Shown here: one piece after another, positions 1 through 9,671 of the stretch
How positions within the stretch are numbered: the stretch's first letter is position 1
Layout: every line of letters starts with the position of its first letter
From: Pycnococcus provasolii
Taxonomy: Eukaryota; Chlorophyta; Pseudoscourfieldiophyceae; Pseudoscourfieldiales; Pycnococcaceae
DNA length: 64,000 nt
Direction of reading: 5' to 3'
Assembly: GCA_938743325.2 (NCBI GenBank)
Contig: OW568872.1
Location: forward strand, 1 to 64,000
The notes under the pieces: generated by a model
Told to the model about the DNA's origin: nothing
The model's database searches: none
Seen by the model: only the letters and a program-made list of their open reading frames with translations
Translations under genes and position numbers: made by a program

Positions 1-214
1 CTAACCCTAACCCTAACCCTAACCCTAACCCTAACCCTAACCCTAACCCTAACCCTAACCCTAACCCTAACCCTAACCCTAACCCTAACCCTAACCCTAA
101 CCCTAACCCTAACCCTAACCCTAACCCTAACCCTAACCCTAACCCTAACCCTAACCCTAACCCTAACCCTAACCCTAACCCTAACCCTAACCCTAACCCT
201 AACCCTAACCCTAA
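1..214. repeat. Telomere, CCCTAA/TTAGGG hexamer array
   Basis: An uninterrupted run of the hexamer CCCTAA fills the first about 214 bases, so the left edge is the chromosome end with the C-rich strand written 5' to 3'. The unit is the TTAGGG type, not the TTTAGGG typical of land plants. The array passes directly into a variant array. Confidence 0.98.
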
Positions 215-302
215 TTGTAACCCTAATTGTAACCCTAATTGTAACCCTAATTGTAACCCTAATTGTAACCCTAATTGTAACCCTAGTTGTAACCCTAATT
301 GC
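215..302. repeat. Variant telomere-like 12-mer array
   Basis: About seven copies of a 12-base unit, TTGTAACCCTAA, follow the perfect telomere; one copy carries a single substitution. Each unit is one canonical hexamer plus one degenerate hexamer. Such variant repeats mark the proximal side of telomeres in many eukaryotes. Confidence 0.9.
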
Positions 303-449
303 AGTTTGACCCACATGTTGAAAAAAAAATTTCGCCTCCGGTATGTGAAGGTCCTCGTGAAACGGAGGCATAGCGCCGACGTTTCCGACTTGCATGTCGG
401 TGGTCACGGGCGGCGAAGTCTCCGTTTCCGCTACGTTGACCTCCGAGAA

Positions 450-780
450 TGTGACGACGTTTGGGACAGTAGGCGTCGTGCGGCGTCCAGTAGCCACGAC
501 GCCACTGACGGAGAGAACAAGTAAGGTAGAAGTGTATTCGGTTACATAGGGAAGGGAAGGTCGGGGACCCTGGGGAAGGGGACCCGAGGAAGTCGGGACG
601 ACCGGGGAAGGTCGACCGAGACCAAGGCGTCGAAGGCTGGGAAGCCTAAGAACCGTTCACGTGATGTCCAGCCAGGATATCACGTGATCCCGTCTCCATA
701 ACGTTATCACCATATGTTATTCCAAAGACAATGTATGAAACCCCATTGTCCACAAGGGCCAGTTAGGGGTTTGCACCACA
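450..780 (-). repeat. LTR, telomere-proximal copy
   Basis: This is one of a pair of 331-base direct repeats with TG and CA ends. In the orientation of the gag-type region it is the 3' LTR. It contains the palindromic-looking motif CACGTGAT twice near its middle. It abuts the GAGAA target duplicate at 445-449. Confidence 0.85.
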
Positions 781-829
781 CACCACCCCAATGGGCGTGA
801 GTACATTGTTAAGAAAACCGAAAATGTAG

Positions 830-1672
830 TTAAGAGTCTGCTGAAAAGAAAAACCTGTAAGGGAGCATGATCCAATGCAGGTGAAAAGAAAAGCAGCTCT
901 GTACCTCGACCGATGGGTCCCGAGAGGTAAATATACATCCAACCAATGAATGTATGAAGTAAACCGTAAACCGTGAAAACCGTAAACTGTTTGAATGCAC
1001 CCAACCAATGAGTGCAGTGAAATGCGATCCATATTGCTTGATCAGGGCAATTGAAACGCAGTAAGCCAGAAGTGGCATAGTTTCCAGATTGTCGAAGTAG
1101 TCCTTGAAAATGTCTTCGATTCGACGGAAAGTAGGAGTTGGGTTGCTGTGTTTGTTCACCTTAAGGTGAAGTAGCTCTCCGAGTGCTGCCACTGTGTTCG
1201 TGAGAGTTGATTTTGCCCACAGCTTCCAGAAATACTGCAGAAGTACAGCGCCGTTTTTCACCTTTGATTTCGTCAGGTGTTTGGCGTTGTCAGTGAGCGC
1301 TCCACGGATTGCTTGGTAAATAAAGTTTCTATCTACTTTAGCAATGTGCTGGTCCCAGATTCCTTCATTTGCGTTCGAGAGCTCTTCCGATTCCACACAT
1401 TGCTGCAAGTTCTCTATTCCAAGGTCTTCAAGATTCTCAATGCATGCTTCGTAGAACTTCCTGAAGTCTTTCCGTTGTCCGTTATACTTAGCGTCCTCCG
1501 TGCCCAGTGCTTCACGTATGCTCTTAGATATGTTTCTCTCGGCTGCAAGACGCTTGTCTGCTGCAAGGTACGCAGTGACTCCTTCGTATATTTCGTCCGA
1601 CAGTTCTTCTTCGGACAGTTCTTCTTCTTCGTTGTTTTGCGTACTTCGCGTGTTCCGGCTTCCACCAGCCAT
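830..1672 (-). CDS. Gag-type (UBN2-like) region of the LTR element
   Basis: The reading frame begins with an ATG at 1672 and has an acidic N-terminus, then a helical segment rich in Trp, Leu and Glu. This resembles the gag/UBN2 region of Copia-type elements by general pattern, not by a detailed alignment. It lies wholly between and slightly short of the two LTRs. I treat it as a part of the element and not as a host gene. Confidence 0.6.
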   Translation of the reverse strand: MAGGSRNTRSTQNNEEEELSEEELSDEIYEGVTAYLAADKRLAAERNISKSIREALGTEDAKYNGQRKDFRKFYEACIENLEDLGIENLQQCVESEELSNANEGIWDQHIAKVDRNFIYQAIRGALTDNAKHLTKSKVKNGAVLLQYFWKLWAKSTLTNTVAALGELLHLKVNKHSNPTPTFRRIEDIFKDYFDNLETMPLLAYCVSIALIKQYGSHFTALIGWVHSNSLRFSRFTVYFIHSLVGCIFTSRDPSVEVQSCFSFHLHWIMLPYRFFFSADS

Positions 1673-1705
1673 ACTTGAGCTTCTCTCCAAGCTTCCACTG
1701 ATCAG

Positions 1706-2036
1706 TGTGACGACGTTTGGGACAGTAGGCGTCGTGCGGCGTCCAGTAGCCACGACGCCACTGACGGAGAGAACAAGTAAGGTAGAAGTGTATTCGGTTA
1801 CATAGGGAAGGGAAGGTCGGGGACCCTGGGGAAGGGGACCCGAGGAAGTCGGGACGACCGGGGAAGGTCGACCGAGACCAAGGCGTCGAAGGCTGGGAAG
1901 CCTAAGAACCGTTCACGTGATGTCCAGCCAGGATATCACGTGATCCCGTCTCCATAACGTTATCACCATATGTTATTCCAAAGACAATGTATGAAACCCC
2001 ATTGTCCACAAGGGCCAGTTAGGGGTTTGCACCACA
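1706..2036 (-). repeat. LTR, telomere-distal copy
   Basis: This is the second 331-base repeat, apparently identical to the first. In the orientation of the gag-type region it is the 5' LTR, and it is followed by the second GAGAA at 2037-2041. Confidence 0.85.
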
Positions 2037-2181
2037 GAGAATGCTAGAACGACTCGTTCCATGGCTTTATGCACGTCAAAGTCGTCAACACTCGTAGGCT
2101 TTGCGCAATCCTCCATGCACAAACGCAAAAGACGGTCCATGTCTACCTTTGTCGAGATCCGCACGTGAGCGCACGAAACGC

Positions 2182-3030
2182 ATGCCACGTATCGAGAAAG
2201 CCAATGTCGTTCTCGCTCCGACTCGTTCGCGCCATGGGACATCTCATCAACCCCATCAACAGACTACTCAACCTGAGACTGCTCAAGCAATCTCGTTTGG
2301 AGACTTCTCAGAAAATCTGAGCAGAAACCACTTTGCGCCACTTCGTACCAACAACGAAGAAGCAAATCTGAGTACCGCACTCCCGGCCGAACCTCCACAG
2401 GGTCCAAACAGCTCCGCGCAACAGACTACGGAATCAGAAGCAGCTCAGTTACCTAACCAGCTTGAAGCACTACGGGTGCTTCGACAGGAACTGGAGCAGG
2501 CCATCTTGGAGAACCAGACCTCACTCAGGCACATCAGGGACGACTATACGCATCTAAGGCGTCAGCACGATCCCACCGCCTCAGTTCAGAATGACAACAA
2601 CGAGAATACTCCTACTGGTATGCACAGGGAACTCACAGGTGTCACGGGTGTCACGAATCGGAACGTGCCCGAAACGAGACGAAACCCGGTCCCTCACCCC
2701 CCTGGTGCGCCACCTGCGTTCCCTCCACCAGGAGTGGTTCCCCCCACTCGGCCTGCTCCTTTGCACCGGTCCCTTCCCTTGTGGCCGGAGAAAGGGGGGA
2801 TTTCCTACCAACTACTTGGGATTCCTACTACTTGTCTTCGATGGAAATGGCAACGCGATCACAAAACCGCATGGGATTGCCACTTGGCGGATCTCACCCC
2901 CCGGGCCCGTTCCACTTGGCGCACACGGGGCAAGGCGAGACTTGTACGACGAAACAAGTCTCACCAGGCTGCTTTGAAAACCCTAAAGTCATGCAAGGCG
3001 CGCCGTCAGCCCTATGACTACCGTAGCTAG
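2182..3030 (+). CDS. Uncharacterised Q/N-rich ORF, possibly element-derived
   Basis: An ATG-started frame of 282 codons lies just inside the LTR element. The N-terminal half is rich in Gln, Asn, Thr and Glu, with a probable short coiled coil at about residues 90-130, and is followed by a Pro-rich stretch and a basic tail. No domain is recognised. The composition is like that of gag-type N-terminal regions, so it may be an old element remnant instead of a host gene. A competing ATG-started minus-strand frame overlaps it at 2042-2242. Coding status is uncertain. Confidence 0.35.
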   Translation: MPRIEKANVVLAPTRSRHGTSHQPHQQTTQPETAQAISFGDFSENLSRNHFAPLRTNNEEANLSTALPAEPPQGPNSSAQQTTESEAAQLPNQLEALRVLRQELEQAILENQTSLRHIRDDYTHLRRQHDPTASVQNDNNENTPTGMHRELTGVTGVTNRNVPETRRNPVPHPPGAPPAFPPPGVVPPTRPAPLHRSLPLWPEKGGISYQLLGIPTTCLRWKWQRDHKTAWDCHLADLTPRARSTWRTRGKARLVRRNKSHQAALKTLKSCKARRQPYDYRS

Positions 3031-3223
3031 GCTGTTATGACTTCGAGGCTCGAGGCTGACGCAATATTATAAAAAATAAGTCATCTCATTCACGCGTGAT
3101 ATGTTTAGAATCTTAAATTTTATGAGCGTACACTGTTTCCCATGCAAAATTATCTTGAAAAACAACAACTTCGAACGACTTTGGTTAGTTACTGAAGGAA
3201 TAGGTAGTTTTCACAATCAGAAC

Positions 3224-4219
3224 CTACGACGAAATCTTCTCAGCACTCAATCCACTCGTTCCATCCACATCGATGTTCCCCATGCTCTCGTCGTCGTCAT
3301 CCTCGTCACTGCTCTCGTCTTCGTCCTCAAGGCGCGACATGGCGTTCATCTTATCCGCCAAGATACGCTCGTCTCGCTCGCTGACTGTGCGCGGCGCCTC
3401 CTTGACGTTCATCTTCCCTCCCGCAGGCTCAATCTTGCCGCGCACAGCCTCAATCGCGTCTGTGAGCACCTTTATGCCCACGTCCTTTTCGATCGTTTGC
3501 GTCGTCAGCACGTACAAGGGCGTCGCGACGAGCTGGCACTTCACAGGAGCCTCCTCCGTTCCCGTCGCCTCTCCCGCGCGCATCGCATCCTTGATGTGAA
3601 GCACGCCGTCAAACGCGAAGCAGGTCATCTCGATATCCGCGCGGATCTTGATGGGTGTGGGAGTCATCCGCCGCCGAATCACAACCATGAGCTGCTCGCG
3701 AACGTTCGGGTCCAGGGCTGGCCGACCATCTTCACCTGCTGTCATAAAGTCGTTCAGCACGGTATCCGGCTCCGTGACTGCTATGCGAAAAGCGTCAAAC
3801 GCGTGGCCGTACTTCTTGTAAAGAGGCCAGCCCAAACTTTCGTACAAGGTTTCGACGTCCAGCGAACACTTCTCCGCGACGTGCCGCATGATGCTGTGAA
3901 CCACTTTCGACTTGTTGTACCTGTCGTCGCACTTGGCCACATCCTCCGCGCTCACGCGCCGCTTCGACAGATCAATGTACCCCTTCTCCTTGTCAACGCG
4001 CATCACCATGACAGGCTCCTGCCGTCCAACCTTAATGAGCTTGGAGATGGACCGTATGCGTCTGCGCGACAGCTCGGAAAGGAGAATCATGCCCTCGATG
4101 TTGTTGTACTCGAGCAGCTGGACGTACGCGCCCATCTCCGCGATGCTCTTCACTTGGATCATGACGACGTCGTCAATGTCCGGGAACTTGTTCTCGTACA
4201 TACGGCACTGGCTCGCCAT
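3224..4219 (-). CDS. EIF2S1: Translation initiation factor eIF2 subunit alpha
   Basis: The 331-residue protein is the alpha subunit of the ternary complex that brings initiator Met-tRNA to the 40S ribosome. An S1/OB domain occupies about residues 12-90, followed by the helical domain and the alpha/beta C-terminal domain. The regulatory loop is intact: SELSRRRIRS carries the serine equivalent to Ser51, the target of stress eIF2 kinases. The tail (about residues 295-331) is acidic and Ser/Asp rich. I chose the ATG at 4219 because the S1 domain begins right after it; the frame extends further upstream without a domain. No intron. The gene is divergent from the PWWP gene 332 bases away. Confidence 0.97.
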   Translation of the reverse strand: MASQCRMYENKFPDIDDVVMIQVKSIAEMGAYVQLLEYNNIEGMILLSELSRRRIRSISKLIKVGRQEPVMVMRVDKEKGYIDLSKRRVSAEDVAKCDDRYNKSKVVHSIMRHVAEKCSLDVETLYESLGWPLYKKYGHAFDAFRIAVTEPDTVLNDFMTAGEDGRPALDPNVREQLMVVIRRRMTPTPIKIRADIEMTCFAFDGVLHIKDAMRAGEATGTEEAPVKCQLVATPLYVLTTQTIEKDVGIKVLTDAIEAVRGKIEPAGGKMNVKEAPRTVSERDERILADKMNAMSRLEDEDESSDEDDDDESMGNIDVDGTSGLSAEKISS

Positions 4220-4551
4220 GGCTGTGCGTGTGCGTGTGCGTGTGGTTGTGGCTGTGTGTGTGAGTGTAGGGGAGACGAGTTGTGCTATATGGAATCGCGA
4301 GGGGCGTTGGCGGGCGAGTGCGCTGATGGCGAACCAAACACCCAAACGAGCCCGAGGGAAGGGGCAAACAAGGAGCGCCGCCGCCTGGGGAGCGCCTGGG
4401 CAATTAATTACGCCTGCTCGCTCGAGGGTGTGGGGATCCACTCGAGAACCATCTGCCCCGGAGAGGGTGGTCCCCTGCGGCTCACCTCTCTTGCTTTCCT
4501 TCCTGTCCGTCCGAACATTCCGCCCATCCCGTCGCGCAAACGCACGGCACC
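4220..4551. promoter_or_regulatory. Divergent promoter, eIF2-alpha and PWWP genes
   Basis: The 332 bases between the two start codons must hold both promoters. A GT-rich tract built of TGTGCG and GTGTGT units lies just upstream of the eIF2-alpha ATG (4220-4265). I see no telo-box here, unlike several other divergent spacers in the window. Confidence 0.4.
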
Positions 4552-6366
4552 ATGCCGCCGAAGGGAAAGAAACTGGCGAAAAACGAAGGCGACGGCGCGA
4601 ACGCCAAGGCTGATGTCTGCACGGACTTGGGAACCGTCGTCTTGACTAGCCACGGCAAAAACGTTTTCGCTTCCGTCATATGCGACCCCGTGAAGTACAA
4701 CTTAAAAGGTCCGAAGAACAAGTTTCTCATTCACTACTTCGGCGAGGAGAAGTATCCCTGGGGATTTCACGTCAAGTCGGAAATGACGCCGTGGGACGAA
4801 GAGAGGTATCTATCGCAGCCCAAGTCGAAACAAATGACGGAGGAAATGCAGAAAGCAGCTCTCGAGTCGCTCAAAGCGTTCCAGGACACGGGAAAATTAC
4901 CAATGGATGCGGCCATTGAGGCGTTTGAGGCTGAGCAGGCGAAACTTCAAGCGGAGATGGAAGCGAACGAGCAGGAGCAGGACGAAGAGATGAATGACGC
5001 GAACGGCGCTGCTCCCCCTCCGCCGCCACCTCCGTCGGGAAAGGCGAAGAAGACGCTAAAGAAAAAGTCAACGGCGGCAGAGAAGCCTTCAACGGCTGAC
5101 GACGACGACGAAGATGAAGAAGATGATTTCGAAGACGACGGGGCTGTCCCAGACGACAAGAACGACGACGAGTTTGACATTGACGACGACGACGGCGATG
5201 TTGGTGCGCGGAAAAAATCCAGCAAGCGCAAGGCTTCGTCGAAGGCTTCTTCATCTGCGAGGAAGCGTTTAACGGCAGAGCTGGACTCGGACGATGACGT
5301 CAAGCCTGCAAAGCCAGCTCTGAAGAAGGCAAAAAAACCGCCCGTGGACGCAAGCCCGAAGCGTGAGGTGGACTTGTCCAAGCCAGTTGATGCAGACGAG
5401 CTGAAGCAGTTCGCCGATCGCCTTCGGCGAGTGAAGGAGGCTGCGCAACACGCGGAGGAGGTGGCGCAGCTTAAGGTGGCAATCGAAAAGACGAGGGATT
5501 GGGTGCGGGAGAAGGAGAGGAAGCTGCAGGAGAAGAAGGCTGAGCTCAAGAGTGCCGAAAAGAATCTTGGAAGTAAGGAGCCTGCGCTTCGACGTGCGGA
5601 GAAGGATGTGGACGAAATTGTGGACGAAATCAAACAGCGCACGTTGGGCAGCATTCAAGTTCAGCAACTGGCGAGTTCCGGCATGGGAAAGCTGACGAAG
5701 TCGCTCAAGAACAACGCACATTTCTCTCGGAATAATCGTGCACGGGATCTGTACGACATGATAGCTGATCAGTGCAAACACTATCTGAAAGGTGAAAAGC
5801 CGGCGGACGGCGACGCGGCAGGCACGGCGGACGTGGATGCGATGGCGCATGGTGGCGCGATTCGAGAGGCGGAGGTAAAGCTTGCTGAGGTGGAGAAGGC
5901 GTCTGCAGAGGCAACGGCGAAGAAGGAAGCGGCAGAGAAGGCTGCAGCTGCAGAGAGGGCTGCGGCGGCAGAGAAGGCGGCGGCGGCAGAGAAGGCGGCG
6001 GCGGCAGAGAAGGCGGCGGCGGCAGAGAAGGCGGCGGCGGCAGAGAAGGCGGCGGCGGCTGAAGAGAAGGCGGCAGCGCCGAGAGCATCTGAGACGGCTG
6101 CACCTTCGAGTGAAGCGCAGCCTCAGAACCCGCTGAGAGCAAAGGGTCTGCAACTGTTGCAGAGAGCCGGGGTGAACGCGGACAAAGCGAACGAGCTGGA
6201 GAATGAGCTGAACTTAAAAGCCCGTGGGGACGATTCGGAGTATCCGATGCTACTCAAGGATCTGTGTGAACGCCTGAAGAAGAACCCTGAAGAGTTGGCT
6301 GACGTGAATCGCGGGCAGTGGGATGTCAAGCCATACGTTACGCTCGCTTGTGGTGGCAAGCGATAG
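4552..6366 (+). CDS. PWWP-like / IBD (LEDGF/HDGF-like) chromatin protein
   Basis: A 604-residue nuclear-looking protein. Residues about 25-95 resemble a PWWP domain (barrel strands, then HYFGEEKYPWGF and an acidic helix), which binds methylated nucleosomes. A long acidic and Lys-rich linker with a poly-Pro run follows. At about 360-410 a helical block (SIQVQQLASS ... RDLYDMIADQ) resembles the integrase-binding/TFIIS-N-like domain of LEDGF. The order PWWP, charged linker, IBD is that of LEDGF/HDGF2, which link chromatin marks to transcription. An 18-base tandem repeat encodes AAAAEK units at about 465-505. The C-terminal 80 residues weakly resemble part of the TFIIS central domain. No introns seen. 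The domain calls are by eye; the family assignment is inference. Confidence 0.7.
   Translation: MPPKGKKLAKNEGDGANAKADVCTDLGTVVLTSHGKNVFASVICDPVKYNLKGPKNKFLIHYFGEEKYPWGFHVKSEMTPWDEERYLSQPKSKQMTEEMQKAALESLKAFQDTGKLPMDAAIEAFEAEQAKLQAEMEANEQEQDEEMNDANGAAPPPPPPPSGKAKKTLKKKSTAAEKPSTADDDDEDEEDDFEDDGAVPDDKNDDEFDIDDDDGDVGARKKSSKRKASSKASSSARKRLTAELDSDDDVKPAKPALKKAKKPPVDASPKREVDLSKPVDADELKQFADRLRRVKEAAQHAEEVAQLKVAIEKTRDWVREKERKLQEKKAELKSAEKNLGSKEPALRRAEKDVDEIVDEIKQRTLGSIQVQQLASSGMGKLTKSLKNNAHFSRNNRARDLYDMIADQCKHYLKGEKPADGDAAGTADVDAMAHGGAIREAEVKLAEVEKASAEATAKKEAAEKAAAAERAAAAEKAAAAEKAAAAEKAAAAEKAAAAEKAAAAEEKAAAPRASETAAPSSEAQPQNPLRAKGLQLLQRAGVNADKANELENELNLKARGDDSEYPMLLKDLCERLKKNPEELADVNRGQWDVKPYVTLACGGKR
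5941..6068 (+). repeat. 18-bp tandem repeat in coding sequence
   Basis: About seven copies of an 18-base unit (GCGGCGGCGGCAGAGAAG and variants) encode AAAAEK or AAAAER blocks, a probable rigid helix in the PWWP/IBD protein. The middle four copies are identical, suggesting recent expansion. Confidence 0.85.
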
Positions 6367-6655
6367 CAGGCTTGTAAGAAAATAATGATATGTTCGTGAT
6401 TTGTGATTTTGAACCCCCCAAACTCCCGCAAACGATTGGGGGATGGTCTGGGGGATGGATGTTGAGGGTGGGTGATCCGGTGATGAGGCGAGGCTGAAAA
6501 GGTGACCAGGATGATCCCCAGGCTGTGGCCCTCCTCCCCCCGGCCCCGGCAGTCCGCCGCACCCGTGACCCGCCTTCTCCCCTCCCCCTCGGCCCACTCA
6601 CCAACCACTTCACCAGCGGACAACGCCGAACACACCACGCCTATTCCCAGCTGCC

Positions 6656-7855
6656 ATGATGACCACCACAAACGCACGCGCTACCATGACGATGCGAAGC
6701 AGAAACGCGCCGGCTCGTGCGCTGCGAAGCCGACGACTCACCAGCCCCGCGACGCCACGGCGAGCAGCGCTGTCGTTGAGTAGCGTCCCGCAACCTCGAC
6801 ACATGGCACGCATGGCAGCACCTGCGGACTATGCACCACCACCGCCTCCGGAGAAGGAGCAGGAGGACGAGCCGAAGGGCTTTGGAGGCAACGACGACGA
6901 CGACGTCGCACCTGCGGGAGAGGAAGTCGAGAAAGCTGCCAACGCTCTCAAGTTTTTGCGCGGAGAGGCGGAGAAGGCGCTCGAGCTTGGCTTTGACCGT
7001 CCCGTGGCACCGCCAGCGAAGCTGAAGGAAGTCTTCACACTTCCCGAGAAGCGCAAGAAGGTGGTTGTGCAGGAGAAGCGCTACGAAGACCTTCCCGGAC
7101 CTCGCATCTTCGTCGGAAACTTGCCTCGGAAGCTTCAGGTGGAGAAAGACCTGAAGGCCATCTTCAAGCAAGCCGGCGTGAAGGGCATCACGCAGATTCG
7201 ACCCATCCTCGCAAAAAAGACTAACACCAACAAGTACACGCGCGACCGACCTTGTGCTGGCTACGCGTTTCTCACATTCGAGGATGATGAAACCGCCTCA
7301 GTCTTCATGGATACTTGGAACGAGAAGCTTGTAACGTTTGGCAAAGGAGAGAAGGCGAGGGAGCGAACGCTGATAGTGGTTCCGGCGAAGGAGAAAGAGC
7401 AACCCCAGCAGGAGGGCGAAGGCGACGACCATGATGGCACCTCTTCAAAAGCGAGTCAGGCGCATGATAATGAGCAAATGACGGTGGATGTGGACAAGAT
7501 GGTTGCACTCTTCGTCGGAGGCCTCCCGCACATGAGCGGTCTTCACCCCATTCTCCGTCGTCACTTTGACGCTCCCGGCGTCGTGAAGATCGTCCCGATT
7601 CTGGAGGACAAGGATTCTGGACAGAAAGGGCAAACGCTCGAGAAACACCGACGAAGGTGCCGTGGCTTTGGCTACGTGTTCATTGATACGCCCGAACACG
7701 CCGAGGCTTTTAAGACGCAGTTTCACGACTCATCCTTGACATTCAAATCGAATGCAAGCGGGGAGGAGTTCACGAGGCAGTTGAGAGTGGAAGATGCGAA
7801 GAAGCTCACAAACAAGCAGAAGCGTTCGCTCGCGCGAACGTCAGCGCAGACCTAA
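6656..7855 (+). CDS. Two-RRM RNA-binding protein with N-terminal presequence
   Basis: A 399-residue protein with two RNA recognition motifs. The first RRM (about 150-250) has RNP2 IFVGNL and RNP1 CAGYAFLTF; the second (about 280-380) has RNP2 LFVGGL and RNP1 CRGFGYVFI. The N-terminal 55 residues are rich in Arg, Ser, Thr and Ala and nearly free of acidic residues, like a plastid or mitochondrial presequence. An organellar ribonucleoprotein is one reading. The basic C-terminal tail and Lys-rich insertions after each RNP2 could equally fit a nucleolar protein. The stop codon lies inside a 60-base element that recurs after the K+ channel gene. Confidence 0.8.
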   Translation: MMTTTNARATMTMRSRNAPARALRSRRLTSPATPRRAALSLSSVPQPRHMARMAAPADYAPPPPPEKEQEDEPKGFGGNDDDDVAPAGEEVEKAANALKFLRGEAEKALELGFDRPVAPPAKLKEVFTLPEKRKKVVVQEKRYEDLPGPRIFVGNLPRKLQVEKDLKAIFKQAGVKGITQIRPILAKKTNTNKYTRDRPCAGYAFLTFEDDETASVFMDTWNEKLVTFGKGEKARERTLIVVPAKEKEQPQQEGEGDDHDGTSSKASQAHDNEQMTVDVDKMVALFVGGLPHMSGLHPILRRHFDAPGVVKIVPILEDKDSGQKGQTLEKHRRRCRGFGYVFIDTPEHAEAFKTQFHDSSLTFKSNASGEEFTRQLRVEDAKKLTNKQKRSLARTSAQT

Positions 7856-7910
7856 GATCGCTCATTCAGTAATTGAACGTACTTTACTTTGTCCAACGGG
7901 TCGTCCAATC
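7851..7910 (+). repeat. Dispersed 60-bp 3'-flanking element, copy 1
   Basis: The sequence CCTAAGATCGCTCATTCAGT and about 40 bases beyond it recur with a few changes at 12722-12781. Both copies follow a plus-strand gene in the same orientation. In this copy the RRM gene's stop codon is part of the element. It may be a 3'-UTR or processing signal, or a short mobile remnant. Confidence 0.7.
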
Positions 7911-8297
7911 ACCCCATTCACCCCATTCAGCGGCAGCGGCGCGTTTTTGTTCACGGCGCTGATGATTTTGAAGCAGCTATGAAGCCGCCTTTCGGTGGCG
8001 TCTGGCATGAGAGCTCCACTTGCGCCTTTTGTCATTCTGATCGTAGTACTAATTATTGCCACCAACCGTGCATCAACAAGATGTATTCCCGCCGTGTACG
8101 TATCAACCAAAACAAAATCAACTTGCAGGAGAAAACTTTACGTGATCAAAGGCAGAAAACAGGGTTACATCATCAGCCTAGCACCACGAAAAAAACAATT
8201 TCCCAGCAAAAATCCCTCCATTACTTCAACCCGCAGACAAAACGCCTTTCAGATCGACCCTTCCACAACACATGCACACACGCTTGCTGACTAGTGC
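7911..8297. other. Convergent 3' spacer, RRM and actin genes
   Basis: About 390 bases lie between the ends of two converging genes. Short overlapping frames exist but none looks like a protein. It contains GCCACCAACCGTGCATCAAC at 8058-8077, which is nearly repeated at 49821-49846 behind another gene. Otherwise I see nothing in it. Confidence 0.5.

Positions 8298-9671
<1,374 letters not shown>

Larger units (their letters stand above)
450..2036 (-). mobile_element. Small LTR element (Copia-like), gag-type region only
   Basis: Two direct repeats of 331 bases, at 450-780 and 1706-2036, start with TG and end with CA and look identical by eye. The 5-base sequence GAGAA lies on both outer sides (445-449 and 2037-2041), which fits a target-site duplication of the Copia or Gypsy type. 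The 925-base interior encodes on the minus strand a roughly 280-residue gag-type protein, and no protease, integrase or reverse transcriptase is recognisable. The element therefore looks incomplete and non-autonomous, like TR-GAG elements. Identical LTRs imply a very recent insertion. Confidence 0.85.

Noticed and set aside
3101-4645. 514-codon plus-strand frame across eIF2-alpha
   Set aside because: Antisense shadow; the minus strand encodes full eIF2-alpha.
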